Shown piece after piece: positions 46,406 to 59,001 of a stretch of DNA of 64,000 bases. A model generated the notes under the pieces. That model made no database searches. It was not told the DNA's origin and saw nothing but the letters and a program-made list of their open reading frames with translations. A program made the translations under genes and the position numbers. How positions within the stretch are numbered: position 1 is the stretch's first letter; each line of letters starts with the position of its first letter. Source of the stretch: Sequoia sempervirens (taxonomy: Eukaryota; Streptophyta; Pinopsida; Cupressales; Cupressaceae); contig VDFB02254854.1 of assembly GCA_007258455.2 (NCBI GenBank), forward strand, positions 1 through 64,000. Direction: 5' to 3'.

Positions 46406-46905
46406 TTCTAAATATCTTTTTTTAAAGCAAAAGTGGCAAGCCACTATATTATATTATATTATTTATAATTTACAATTACAAAACCTGGTTCAAAGAGTAT
46501 ATCGGCAGGAAAGAACCAGGAAGAAAACCTTCGGTTATAGCTCAAAAGTTAAAATAATCAAAATCTTACAATGTGTCCCAATAAACAAGACCATTAACTT
46601 GGCTTTCCTTAATCATTGTAGCACAATCATCCAAATACAATCCACCTATATTTTTGAGGAATAGGAAAAATATTAACAATCCTTAATGCCAATCATTAGA
46701 CTGGAATCATCACTATCCTTATGTAATCTTTTTCCACGATTACTCTCGGTCATTTATATATCAAAATACCAACTGGCCAACCCAATCAGCTGTGAACATC
46801 TTGTCTGGTTATTTCTTATGGTGGCTGCAACAAAAAACCTTTGCAATTTGGATAATACCTAGCTATGCATTACAAAAACCCATAAATATTTTTATGGCTA
46901 AAAAC

Positions 46906-47500
46906 TTATTCTTCCATTTTCATTATCTCCACTGTGTTCTCACCTTGCACTTCATTACCCTCTTCACCCTCTTCCATATTTAGTGAATTTCTAGTGACAT
47001 TAATGTCAGGAATTGCACGAGGGTGATTAATATGTTGTATATTTTGTGGCACCACTTGGGAAGACAGAGGAACTCTTTGTGGAATGTGATCATTCACCAG
47101 AGTAGCTGCATGGTGGCAATTATGATGGAGAAGGAAGGAGGAAAAATGGTATTTTTCCCTAAAGCACTCTAACAACTCCCTTCCCAGAGGGTGACTAAAC
47201 CTTGTTAGAGCTCGGTTTAAAGGGCTTGGGTCACTCTGCTCAATTGAAGCTTTTAAGGCATCAAACACATTGACATAAGCTTTGTTGTGGGGAAGATAGT
47301 TGGGTGGAAAAATACCACCAACATAACGATCACCCAAGCCAGAGACATATTTCTAGGCTACAAGCAACAAGGCATCATCTTGCAAGAAAACCTCATCAAT
47401 CATTCTCTCCGCAATTAAATTCACAAAGTTAAGGCACTGAAACATATCCATGAGCTTGGAAATAAAAATGGATAAGATATTTGATGGAAAAAATGTCCTT
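46906..47500 (-). pseudogene. Unrecognised ORF in the 3' part of the LINE
   Basis: From about 47460 down, the minus strand encodes MDMFQCLNFVNLIAERMID, then after a stop (at a Trp-like position, about 47355) GDRYVGGIFPPNYLPHNKAY and more, ending with an acidic tail (EEGEEGNEVQGENTVE) at 46906. The second part is 143 residues without a stop, mixed composition, with a HH..CHH cluster. It lies between the RNase H domain and the LINE tail, so it could be an extra LINE ORF or a transduced piece of host sequence. I do not know the family. Confidence 0.4.
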
Positions 47501-48254
47501 CTTGTCTTTGGATGGAAAATTTATTTACCAATGACGCACCTGAGACATCTAAAGTCACATGGGCATCACAATTTGAACACCAACTGCAAATGAGACTCAT
47601 CCAGACTCCCAGAGAACAAGAATTCCCAACGATGTACTGGGAAGAATACCTAAAAAATTTTTGGTTGATATTCCATCACTTTTGTGCTTGTTAAGAGAAT
47701 CAGAGACACCACTTAGCTCCTGGGAAAAATGCAGAGTTTTTCCACTTTCGACACACACCAAATACATACATTGTTAGACTAAATATAGAGGATGTAACAA
47801 CTTTGAAACCTTGAGTACAGATAATGACTAATTATCAATGCTCAGGTGTCCATATGAAGTACATTCTTCCCACACATTTAGGATATTTGCATAGATGTGT
47901 TGCAGTTCAACACAAGCGAATTTTGTACCATGTCACCAAGAGCATTTATAGACATGATTATTTGAATGAACTTGCAAACATTAAATAAACATTAAGCATA
48001 TGGAAAAAATGATTCCCTCATATTTACCACACTAAAGCTTGATGTCAATGAAATCAGTTTTTGCGCTGGCTCATTTTAAGAAGTACAGTGACAAAACTGG
48101 TTCGTCCTATAGAGTATAGTGGGCTACTTCTCACATACAATCTTCCAGCAATATCGAAATGTAAATTTTTTTTGCATCACTTTGTTTCCATATTCTAACA
48201 TCATCAATGATGTTTTACGTATACTGCAATTGTGATACTTTCATTTCTCTTTTT

Positions 48255-48640
48255 GTAAAGACCTGGTCGTAACACACATGTAATTAACAATTACACATGT
48301 TGCTAGCTCACTAAGTGTAATGATTTAATTTCACTTTTTCATAGATCTAGACAGAAACATAACACATTTGTAATTGTCAATTACACATGTGTTTCCAAAG
48401 CATCTCATTGCTATAAGATAGTTATCACATATTCATGTATCATATGCTTACTCATAACACACATTGTAATTGCCAATTACACATGCGTAGCCAGATCACC
48501 AAGTAAAATGTTTTTATTTTTCTTTTTCTTAGGTCTAGCCAGTAACATATCACACTTGTAATTGTCAATTACACGTGTTTCCAAATCATCTCATTGCCAC
48601 TTGAGATAGTTATCACAAATTTATGTAACATATACTTATT
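48255..48640. repeat. Tandem duplication (period about 184 bp) with four palindromic cores
   Basis: Four near-palindromes of the form ACACATNTGTAATTGNCAAT continue into TACACATGT, at about 48275, 48362, 48457 and 48551. Two longer units (48271-48455 and 48455-48640) share CAGA/CCAGATC, TTTTTCATAGATCTAG or TTCTTAGGTCTAG, and TTTCCAAA.CATCTCATTGC. It lies in the 3' region of the minus-strand LINE. Each core can form a short hairpin. Confidence 0.8.
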
Positions 48641-48817
48641 TCTAAAATATATCAAGCCCCGACTAACATCCATATATGCAATTGAATATTAGCCAAAGTT
48701 TTGAGATTATTTTAGGAATTTTCCTCCTTAAACAGAGTTACTACCATCTTTGGAAGTCGTTCACACCCTAGATTAGCTAGATGATCCACCAAATACATCA
48801 ATGAATCTTGAGAGGAA

Positions 48818-49300
48818 TTAATAACTTTCCTCTTTTGATACTAAGGCTTCTAGTATAGGATAAATCTTACCCAGTTCAACCACATGAGTAAATTCATTAT
48901 CTGCTTGATCACAACCATAATTTGCCAAAAAATCTGCCACCATATTTCCTTCTCTGTATGTGTGCAATATTTGATAGTTACCTATCTTATCAAGCAAGGA
49001 CCATATTTGTTTAACAATATACTCCAACTTCCAATTCTAAAGCTTATGATCCCCACATGCATTAATTAAGATCAGAGAATCTCCTTCTACTTAGATCATA
49101 GGAAGCTTAAAACTAAGAACTAATTTCAAACCATGCAAAAGAGCTTGAGCCTCAACAACATTGTTAGTCCTAGATATCAATTTAAAATATTTAGCACATA
49201 ACACTAACCCTTTATGATCTCTTATAATCACCCCTACTTCAGATAAACCTGGATTCCCTCTAGAGGCTCCATCTATATTTAGCTTAAAAATGCCTAAAGG
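48818..49300 (-). pseudogene. LINE RNase H domain remnant
   Basis: The minus strand from about 49300 reads GIFKLNIDGASRGNPG, the first catalytic Asp region of RNase H. Then VVEAQALLHGLKL carries the Glu, VEGDSLILI the second Asp, and YREGNMVADFLANYGC is the conserved C-terminal helix. Two stops fall between, one before VEGD and one after the GCGDHKL-like segment. The domain would remove RNA from the hybrid during LINE copying. Match to the plant L1 RNase H type is clear. Confidence 0.8.
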
Positions 49301-49442
49301 AGGAGGTAACCAAACTATGGAAGCTCTATTTAATTTTTGAGAGTACTAATGAAGATTACCTTTTAGAGGTAGAGATAAGAATGTCCATGAAGACATCAAG
49401 TTTGAATCCCAATCAGTAAAAAGTGAACCCACATGTTTTGAT

Positions 49443-49860
49443 TTATACACATGCATTTATTGTTTCAGATATTGACCTTTCCAATAATAACAACATTTGA
49501 TCAATATTTAGTTTCTCTTTCCTCAAAATGCATCTATTTCTTGCCCACCAAATAGCCCATAAAACTGAAGATGGTATAATACACCAAATACTTGCAAAAA
49601 ATGAAGATTTATACAACTGAGGCCAACTAGAAAATAATTTCCAAATAGTGTTTGGCAAAACTGTTAGCCAATTCATTTTGGCCACAACAAACAACCAACA
49701 AACCTGTGCTACTAGACACAAAAGGAAAAGATGATTAATGTCTTCCAGCTCCTAATCACAAAGCACACATTTGGAAGGAACAACTATCCTTAGTTTTGCT
49801 AACTTGTCACTTGTAAGAATTTTATTTTGAATTGCTAGCCATGAAAAACAACCTGCTTTA
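49443..49860 (-). pseudogene. LINE ORF2 zf-RVT and linker remnant
   Basis: The minus strand contains FSWLAIQNKILTSDKLAKL, then VVPSKCVLCD, a stop, and ELEDINHLFLLC. These are the Cys/His pairs of the zf-RVT domain that follows RT in plant L1 elements. It continues with FASIWCIIPSSVLWAIWWARN, the usual Trp-rich segment before RNase H. One stop at about 49752 and a missing upstream RT make it non-functional. Confidence 0.75.
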
Positions 49861-50450
49861 GGAAAAACTTTAGAGTTCCAACAAAACTAATATGCTCTTG
49901 ATCTGACATTTGTAAGGAAGCTTGAGAAATCAATTTGTACCCCTCTTTAACTATATAGCAACCTGTTTTTGCTTTAAATCCATATTTACCAAAGACAACA
50001 TAGGCAATTGTGGCTTTAATCTCATGATTTTCACAAAATGGACATTGTGAAAGTTATGATTTTTTTGACATAAACATCTAGTTTGAAAACATAAGCAAAA
50101 GACAAGTGTTTGTGGTAAAATTAATTCATTTAACCAAAGATAAATTGACAAATGAACCCCACATGACTATTTGGAGACTGATTGCTCCCATTGAAAAACC
50201 TAATCTTCTAGGTGCTATAATTTAGCCAAACTTTGAACTCATAACGGTGAACAAATAGATCTCATTAGCAGTTTGAGAACCTTCATTTTTGAAAACAAGG
50301 AAACAAACTCATAATAGAGAAACACAACAACCATTTTAGATGAAGAATAGGAACACACTAATATTGAGGTTGGAAGGCCCTTATTACCACCACCTATGTG
50401 GCAATAAATATCTTCCCTTTCTTCCATACACTTAAACTATTCCGACATGA

Positions 50451-51341
50451 TCTCACCAAAAATTAGGATTCCTAAGCAAAAGTCTACAGGTCCTCATTTT
50501 AGACTTATACATCTCACTCCAAAAGCTCTTAAGAAACACATTTGGGCAGTTCACAAAAACATAAACAAGTTGGTAGAAAATTTTTATAGACACGCTTTAA
50601 GGTATAGTTTGGAATTATTTGCATTATTTTGGAGTCAAAATCCTGGTCTTTTTCATGATACTCAACTCCTCTAAATGATTCATAAAATAGTTAAACTTCA
50701 TAGAGGAAAATCACCAGCATTCCCCTTCAGACGTAGGAACCATAGAAAAAAGTATAGTCATAAGTGGGCATCCATATTCTATTGCAATCATTACACTTTG
50801 TTGAGAAACTTTTATGCCTGAGCTAGGAGAGCCTGAACAGGTTTAAACATTCCCATCCGTCCTCTCATTTTCTAGGATTTGAACATTTTAGAGGTCTGCC
50901 ATCATTCTGACTACTGTGGTTTTTTCAAAACAAAAGGTTCACTTTAGGTCAACATTGGGTTCAACATTTCACTCACCTCTTCATCACATTTTATCTTTCA
51001 CCTCATCTATCTTTACAAAATTTCAAATACACGAACACTTTCAGACTTAAAACATCAAACCAACTTGCTACCTTAGTTACTTTGTATGTGAAATTTATCC
51101 TTTTCCATACACTTAGTTGAGATAGTTATCATTTGTGAACTAGTTTATCTTTAAGGTCACAAGTCTACCCTAAATATTTCTAAGTTCATTATCATCCTTT
51201 ATTCCAACATCACAACATCATCTTTTTGAAAGTGTAGCTCCTATCTCTCCAACATTTGTAACACTAAGTTTCACACAGGATTTCACAACTCCATTAGAAG
51301 AGCTAATTCAAACTTACATACCTAGTCTTGCAACCAACTGT
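50451..51341. other. AT-rich stretch, no supported gene
   Basis: It may hold more of the degraded LINE RT (minus strand, 50450-50700), but motifs are too weak to claim. The remainder to 51341 shows nothing I can name. Confidence 0.35.
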
Positions 51342-54008
51342 TGTGCCCTTAGCACACACGCCCCGTTCGGAACGGGGACCCTCTTTTCTTTCGCCTTGTC
51401 GGGTCATTTTTTTCACTGCCTCATTTTGCATGCCCCCTTTTTGGTGTCTCAGATGGTCAATGTTGCTTTAAAGTCCTACCATAAGTTGACCATACCTTCC
51501 CCTTTTAATTTTGTCGTGTTCTAGTGCCTCACGGAGTCCCTCTGGCAGTTTGACCCTGCCAATGGCCCCAGGCCCTGTCGGGCCTGGGCGTTCAGGCTTC
51601 CCTTGCTAGGTTTCCTCGTTGCGCCTGCTATTCTCAATGGCACTCGGTTCGCATCCTCCCGGACCCTGGGGTCCGAACTCCTGTTCTTCGTCTGCAATCT
51701 ATGGAAATCTCGACGGCTGTTTAACCCTCCGGGCCCCAAACCCTAGAGTTCCGCTCTCGGGGTTCCAAGAGTGTCTCGCCGTTCCTCATGGTGAACCTCT
51801 GGTGGCGTCCCACCTTCCGAGTCCCGCCACCATATTTACCGTCTGAGGAGTTTGCGGGAAATCCTGACTACCGTCAAGTGTTTTGGGCCCAATCTTCCAG
51901 AATTTTGAGTCCGTAATTCTGTGATGGTTCCGCCGTCTCGAACAGCAGGTCTTTGGGAGAACTCCGCCCTCCGGGCCCCGACTCTCTCTGCCACTGCCGA
52001 CCCAACCAAGTCAAAATCTTCAAGCGGCTACTGTCCTACGCCCCCTGGCCATCGAACCCTGGGTCTCCTGCCGCCATTGTCGATTTTCAAATTCACCAAC
52101 CTTTCTCTCACTGTACCTGCATTTAATAGGGTCATTAATGGTGATTAGGGGTATAAAAGACCCGCTCGAGCCCCTCATTATCACTTGACAGAGTTGCAGA
52201 GCGATCAGAGAACTTACTAGAAGAGCCCACCATCTTCGAAACCTTCATGCTCATCCCTCTCATCGTCACTTCATCGATCGTAAGTGGATCCCACATCTCC
52301 CCGCATTGAGTGTTCGAGGTAAGTCCTCTGTTCGCCCTCCCGAGCATTGTTTTTGTGATTTCTAAGGATTTAAATGAATAAAAATCATCAAGAAGGCATG
52401 TAAATGATAAAATACGGCACCACAAACAAAACCCATGTTTTGAAAACCTAAGAAACCTTCGAGGGTGCCCTCATGACCGATCCGGAGCTACACCTCGTCG
52501 CGGTTGTTCTTCACGCAGGGAGATCATCCCTTTTGGCCCCGGGACCTGTCTTGGCCATCCATACCAAAATGATGAACACTCCTTCCAACGAAAATTTCCC
52601 CTTTCGGGCCCGAGCCATCAGACTTCCTTGTTTGGAAGTCACCCTGGATGCTGCCGTGTCAAAATAGCGAACTCTCCCCGCCCCTCCGAGCTCTGGGGTC
52701 TGCCCTTCTCGCTGCGGGCATTTCAAAGTTGGTTGGGTGTCCTTCGAGTTTATGAATCCTGCCCTCCGAAGTTCCTTTTGGATTTCGCCGTGCCTGCCTC
52801 CGAGTTTCTAGCGGAGCCCCGCCATCCAGGTCCTAGGCCTCCATTCTCCGGTTGGAATCCCGGCTAAACACAGAATGCCCTCATCCGTGTCGGGCTCCTG
52901 ACGCCGGGTCTCCGTACTTCCTTATCCGTCGTCCCAAGGGGAAATTCTCGCCCACCCCTCCGAGCTCTGAGCTCTACCCTTCCATCCGCTGCGGGACTGA
53001 AAACAAAGTCTAAAGGCGGACCCTCGTGCCGGGTCCTACCTTGTTCCTGACTATCGGCATGACTTCACCTTTCAGCATAACCTTTTGCCGACCCCTTCCC
53101 CGACATCCTTCTGCCTGCCGGACTCTGCCTTCTCGTTCGCCACTAGGATGCAATTTGAGCAAATGAAACGCCCTCATCCTTGTCGAGCTCCGTTGTGCGG
53201 GACTCCTTTGCCCGCCTGCCGTTCCAAATGAAATTCTCGCCCGCCATTCTGAGCTCCAGGCTCTGTCTTTCCGATTGCTGCCAAATTGAAAATGATATAA
53301 AATGGCGGACGCTCGTGCTGGGTCCGGTCTTGCTCCTGGTTGTCAGCAAGACTTGCAGATCTCGCCAGAACCTTACCTCACCGCGGAGGACTCATGCCAA
53401 TTTGTGGTTCACTGGGCCCTAACTGCCGGCCTGCCCCCTACGGACTTCCATTTGAAATTTGCCGTCCCAAACGACGAAAGATGAACGCCTTCTCGGTACC
53501 TTAGACCCGAACGCTGAAAAGTGAAGTTACAAACTATTAGTCGCCCTACAGCCTACCGAACCCTGGACCCCAGAGTTCCGTCTTCAGAATTCTGTTTTCA
53601 ATCTGCTATTCCAAACTGCCATCTCCAGACGGCTCTCTGGCCCGGGACTTCCGGATTCTCCCAAACTGATCCAAATGAACCCAAATCTGAAATCTAACTT
53701 CGACCCACATGCTTAATTTCGGTCCTCTTCATTACGAACCTCTCAAAGTACTAAAATTTGACCGAAGAGAATCTCTGGGAGCCCTCTGCCCTTTTTACCC
53801 TTCCAAACAGCATTTCTGCCGAGGAAGTCCGGTCCTCCGGGCCTGAACTATCCAAATGCCCTTAATCAAAAGATCGATGACATCGGGAGGTAAAAAGGTC
53901 ATGTTATGCTTAATGGATTGTTTAAAATGAATGTTATCTTTAGGACTTTGGCTAACATGAATGCTTTGGTGATCCATTGTGCTGGCTACGCCTTTGCTTA
54001 CAGAATAT
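51342..54008 (+). promoter_or_regulatory. GC-rich promoter and long leader with degenerate 289-bp repeats
   Basis: Composition switches sharply from AT-rich to GC-rich at about 51342 (TGTTGTGCCCTTAGCAC). A perfect stem CCCCGTT-CGG-AACGGGG sits at 51361-51377. GGGTATAAAAGACC gives a strong TATA box at 52152-52159, with the start site expected about 30 bases on. Downstream, CGATCGTAAGTGG and CGAGGTAAGTCC contain splice-donor words. From about 52670 to 53355, degenerate units recur (GAAATTCTCGCCC at 52941 and 53230; GAGCTC..., GGCGGAC.CTCGTGC.GGGTCC). The leader precedes the large ORF at 54009. It resembles an LTR plus leader, but no second LTR or primer site was found. Open frames in it lack motifs. 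Confidence 0.55.
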
Positions 54009-57000
54009 ATGGAATCGGGTGCAGGACCTTCAGCAACACCCGTCGAGAAGGACAAAGGGAAAAGGTCAGGCAAGATTCCTCGAGGGAAAGGGGACAAGGA
54101 CCAGATGAAATACTAATTCCGGGGCAAACCTCTGCACTCAAAAGTCACCACGGATTGGAAGGAAATCACCGATACCAACATAGGCCACGTTAATATTGAC
54201 GAATTCACACAAAGGGTCAGGGTCAATCCAATGACCAAAAATGCAAGGCTGATAAGGCAAAGCGGAATTGCAAAGGCTACTGGATTCTCTCCATCCCTCG
54301 TGGCCCCCGAGTTGGTCATGGCTTGTCGGGAGGCATGTCAAGCCGACACAAGGACAATCATTGATAGAGAGGGCAACATTCTCACCGACATGTCACCTGA
54401 AGGGATCACAAAGACCTTCCATATTCCCACATTTCAAAAAATGAAAGTGCCCAACATAGAAGAATGCCAAGTAGCATGGGACGATAATCCGGCGGGCTGT
54501 AAAAGGGTAATAAATCAGCATTGGCTCAAAGAAAAGTGGGGCAGCGTTGCTAAGGTTCCTCAATAACTCTTTCGCAATGACTTCCAGGAAAATTACCACG
54601 ACTTGGTCACCATGTTAAGCAGGGTTATGGGTCTTCCTGCGGCCGCCTACTTTTGGGAATGGATGGTGTACTTCGTTGAACAAATTCTTCGAGGGAATGA
54701 AGATGTCACCACAAAGACTTCATTCTATTGGGGAGGTATAATAAGCAACTTCTTCCATGAGAAATTCGTCAACATGAAGAAGAGCTCCAAATTTTATATG
54801 ACTTCCTATCTTGTCTATTCCTTGGCAGATCAGAGACAGTATAACGGGTTGTTTGTGGCACCTGATCAGGAGTAGGGATGAAGACTAAAGGTCTATGATA
54901 GGTACCCGCAGCTCCAATACCAGAACTTCAAAAGGGAATACTGCAGAGTAAACGATGCCTTCATTGGCTATATTATCAAAATGATTGTCAGAGACTTCGA
55001 GAGGAGGGTCTCCCATAATGCCAGGGAACTTTTGAAACAGTATGCCTTCCTCTTCATTCAGTACCCGAAGTTTACATACATCCGTGCCCAGGGCTTCACT
55101 GAAAGGCCAAACAGGTTGCCTCGATACCCCAACGACCGAATCATCCTTCTGGAGCTTTCCCGGCACATACAAGCAATCTTCAACAACAAGCACATAGTGG
55201 GGATTTCTTATCCCATGACTCTGGGCCAGGGCATGTATAGACTACAAACTTCCCAGTGTGCTGGTAACTCTGAGAAAGAACTAAAAGATTACCATTTCTA
55301 CCTACACATTGCTCACCCGTGGATAGACTCGTATGGCCATGTTAGGAAGGCATTGGGACCAGGGTTTGCTCATCTGCATCACATTGAGGATTTCTGGGCA
55401 AATTGTCAGGATGATAGAGAGGTATGGGCAAGGCACTATATGCGAATGACTATGCAGTTTGTAAGGAAGGTGCATCCTTTCCCCATACCGAACCAAGTCA
55501 AGGAAGACGAGAGCACCATAATGCACCCCAGGTACCCTGCGGTCGCCAATTTTCCGATACCATCAATTGACTGGGACGAGCGGTAGGTCGATGACCTCGA
55601 CACTATAACCAAGCCAATCTTGGCTCATACTAAAGAGTGGGTCGATGGGCAAGTAGCCCAATTAAAGCGACAAGGAGTAATTTTGACTTATGAAGGGCTC
55701 AAAAGTGAGCCAAGTGCCACAGAGGATGTCGCTACCACCACTTCTACCGGTGGGACCTCCAAGTCTCCTCCGGTCACCAGATCCAAGAAGAGAAAAGAGA
55801 CAAAAACAAAATAGTCTCCATACCCCAAGGTCTATGCAAGGAAAGAAACGGGAGGCTCACCCTCCAAAAGGCTCAAACAAATAGGGAGCACCACATAACA
55901 ACCCTCAACCCAGGAGGAGAAGGTGAGGGGTACAGATCAATTGGAACCTCTCTTGGCTCTCCCTTCCCCTGCTGTTGCACCACCTACCTCTTTGACTATG
56001 ATTGCCACATCCCCACCGACAGTGGACATTTCTGTCCATCTTGCCCCTTCGCCTTCGGCTGAGTTTGTAATAATTGTTGACTCCTCTTCTGCCATAACTA
56101 CGCCCCCTTCCTCCGCCGCCATATCACCAACCACATCACTCCCTCTGGCAATGGTGGTAGCACCTATTCCCATTTCCACCATTCCTGAGGCTCTCTCGAG
56201 ACATATACAGAATCTTCCCCCTGAGCTATCCTAGATCCTAATGGATCCCGCTCTTCAAGCACCCCTTGTGCAAGCCCTCACTACTGCTTAGCCTTCACAA
56301 CCGCTGACAGGGCCACCAACTATGGAAGCCACCATGCTAATCTCTAAGGAGTGGGAGGAACAAGAACGAGAAGCCTCAGGGGCCTATGAGGAGGAGGTTG
56401 ATGAATACCACGAGCACCCAGAATATGAGCACCGAACAATTGACAGGGTGGCCTATGAAGAGGAGGGAACTGGTTCCTTAGAGAGCAGGGACGAGGAAGG
56501 TAGCACTGGTGGCAGGGTAATCGTGCAGGTCTTTGACGATGATCTTGAAGAAGAACTGGCTTGGCAGCCAAAGGACACCAAATCAGAGGAAGAAAGGCCA
56601 CCCCTTGAAGAAGAAGAATGGTAGCAAGAAGACAAAACTGAGGGTGGGACCCAAACTGTCGAGAGCCTCGAAGTCGGGCAATTCATAGAACATGTGCACA
56701 GGATTGAACATGCTGAGGAAAATAAGGAAGAGGAGATGGCAGAAAAAGAAAGTCCCATACAACAATTATCCATTATGCTTCCTACCAAATGCCTCGTGTT
56801 CATCCAAGATTCTGACAAGGAAGAGGGAGATGCTGCCAAGGAGAAAGAAAAGTCCCCAAAAGAAAAGGGAGCATAAACCTTGACCTTGACTGAGAGGGGC
56901 AAGAATGGGCCATGATTCACCTAAGGGAAAATATGTTGTCCCTGAGTGGTTAGAGAGGCAGCTTGAAAGAAAAACCCCTGTACTAAAGGACCCAAGGGCG

Positions 57001-58118
57001 AGGTTAGAGGCCTTCTTGGCTCGAGCTGAAATCACGACAAAGAAGGAGAAGAAGCCCAAAGTCCGATCCAGGGTGACAATGGATGCTTCTGGGTCTCGAG
57101 CAGCGCAAATAGCAATGCCTATGATTGGCCAGGCTGGGGTGAGTTACAACATCTCCACCATCGACTTGGGGACCGCCACCAGAGAGCAGAAAGTTGGTCA
57201 CCTTGAGGAGTCAGTGGCTACTATGGTGCATTTGATAAAACAAGATAAGATCTCAAAGGATGAGCTCAAGGCACAGGTTGTAGCCTTAATGGATTACATA
57301 CAACAATGGTCTTCAGTGGACGACCTACCTACCACATCCACAACCGCATCCCAGCTGCTATCTAAAGAGCAGATCGATAAGATGGAAAGAAGGAAGAACT
57401 TGGAAAAGACCACAGAGGACTGGTTCCGACAAGTCTTATACGTCGAAAACATCGGAATTAGTCAGGCTATGCAAACAGCCAACAAGTTCTTAGATCTGCT
57501 GCAATCTCTGGAGGGCACGAGGAAGCTCTGCACCAACTTCCCTGCAACCTACGACTCCACCTTTCCAAGGATCGAGGCTATCCTTCAGATGCCAGAAGCC
57601 ATTTGGGAAAAGGAGCTTGCATTTAAGAAAGATGATCATTGGCTAATGGATGTATGGCAACAGGACTTTGACAACTGGAGGGAAAGACTGGAACAAATCA
57701 TGAGCAAGGTGGATCCGGACTTGAATGGATCATGGAAATCAGGGCAGAGTGTGCTCGTTATCTCAAGCTGATGACAGAGTACGACATGCCCACAGTGCAA
57801 ATGGATCCGGAGAAGATAAAACCCTACTTCCAGGAGAAGATGAAGGACGGGATGTCTGGTGAAATCACAGTGGAATTCCTGAGTTTTGCTACCCGTGCCT
57901 TCGATCAATCAGAGCTATTCAAGGACCAAGGTGCAAAGTATGATGAGGATTGGAAAAAGCTAGAAGATAATGCGAAAGAATGGAGCTACCAGGTGCTGTG
58001 ATATGAAATCGTTGAAATAGACAAGCTCCAAGCAGTCATCCTCAAGTTCATAGAATACATAGCTTCTAAGAGGCAGAAGGACAGCCCCACCAAAGATGAA
58101 GAACTCCCTAAAGAGTAG
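54009..58118 (+). pseudogene. Very large unrecognised ORF (~1,370 codons), polymerase-free, probably a transposon Gag-like protein
   Basis: Starting at ATGGAATCGGG (54009), one frame can be followed to TAG at 58116-58118. It is broken by stops (about 54108, 54564, 54873, 55584, 55812 and others to 56290) and left for a second frame between about 56900 and 57750. The first half (54200-55590) is globular and rich in aromatic residues, with segments such as GLPAAAYFWEWMVYFVEQIL, FYWGGIISNFFHEKF and YMTSYLVYSLADQRQYNGLF. A basic patch (TRSKKRKETKTK, about 55800) follows, then a Pro/Ser/Thr-rich region (55950-56230) and a very acidic Glu-rich region (56320-56870). The end (56905-58118) is a charged, probably helical or coiled-coil domain. 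There is no zinc knuckle, protease, RT or integrase. I recall similar predicted proteins in conifer genomes, in repeats. Function unknown; a capsid-like role is a guess. Confidence 0.6.
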
Positions 58119-58212
58119 CTATAGTAAAACAACAATTGGCTAAAAGACAAAAGTGCTACAGTGCCGTTAGTAGAGGACAAAATAGGGAAGAAGACAAAAG
58201 ATGTATTTTAAA

Positions 58213-59001
58213 TTGTTGGATATTGGGGGTAGGTGAAACCCTATTTTGTAATGAATCTTGGCCACACAATAAGAATTGATCTTGGCCACTCATTAGATCT
58301 TTTGGGCACTATAAATAGAGCTCTCCTCTCATTTGCAAAGGGAGTTGAGTTGTTGTAAAGGCATGCTGCAGAAATTTATAAAGAAAAGACATTGACTTGG
58401 TGTATTTTCTGAGTTTCTCACATGTTGCTTGATTCAATCTCCATTGTTAGATGTTTAACTTAGGTTTTATTGATGTTCTAGTTAACTGTTTCCTTGCTTT
58501 GGTAGATTTGAGGAATGTTGTCCTGTGATCATGAAAATTCCTGTTGTGTTGATGACTTCTTAGTCCATACTTTTTGCTGTTTGCTGATGGTAGATAGCTG
58601 TGTAAAGTTAGTCTGGACTTGAATTTGAAGCTGCTTCAAAAATTTCATCTTTGTTCATGCATGCCTATGGTGAATGATAGACAAAACATTTGTAGACCTT
58701 AGAAGATAGCACAAATCCCATGAGATTGTGAGATTTCTGCTTAAGTGGAATATTGTTCGAAGAAGTTGTCCATTGCAGGAACTCCATCATCACTGTTCAC
58801 AATTAGTTGCAGATCTAGCAACCTCTTCTCTTCCCTGCCCTTTTTCATTTTATTTAATGAGTAACTTATGCTAAGGTTCATTGCACATTGTAAAGCTAAA
58901 TCCAATGATAAACATGGAGTTTACGAATGCTGTTTGAACCTACAACAATATGCACAATAACTTCCCTATCTTAAAAACTCCATTTCAAGATCCAACTTCC
59001 C
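58213..59001 (+). promoter_or_regulatory. Promoter-like or LTR-like block with TATA box
   Basis: TGTTGGATATTGGGGG at 58213 could open an LTR. Inside, GGCACTATAAATAGAGCTCTC contains a strong TATA box (58310-58318). Downstream text has no ORF of note. A second copy is not present in the window, so it cannot be confirmed as an LTR. It could serve the element before it (as 3' LTR) or the Tat-type element after it. Confidence 0.45.

Larger units (their letters stand above)
46410..50450 (-). mobile_element. 5'-truncated L1-type LINE, minus strand
   Basis: The T-run CTTTTTTTAAAGC at about 46417 is the complement of a LINE A-tail. Going up the coordinates, ORF2 parts appear in inverse order: RNase H (48818-49300), a post-RT segment (49443-49721) and zf-RVT text with PSKCVLCD and INHLFLLC (about 49680-49790). 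Degraded RT-tail text such as KAGCFSWLAIQNKILTSDKLAKL (spanning about 49790-49860) follows. The endonuclease and RT catalytic core are missing, so the copy is 5'-truncated. The upper limit is approximate. Confidence 0.75.

Noticed and set aside
51521..53484. Several 60-80 residue ORFs on both strands of the GC-rich block
   Set aside because: Stops are rare in GC-rich DNA; no domain is seen and the frames do not connect.
56453..57059. Minus-strand Ser-rich and Phe/Leu-rich ORFs
   Set aside because: They are antisense to the acidic Glu-rich part of the large plus-strand ORF (GAA/GAG read backwards).
51342..58330. A complete LTR retrotransposon with paired LTRs
   Set aside because: The upstream block (51342 on) and the downstream block (58213 on) do not resemble each other, and no primer site was found.
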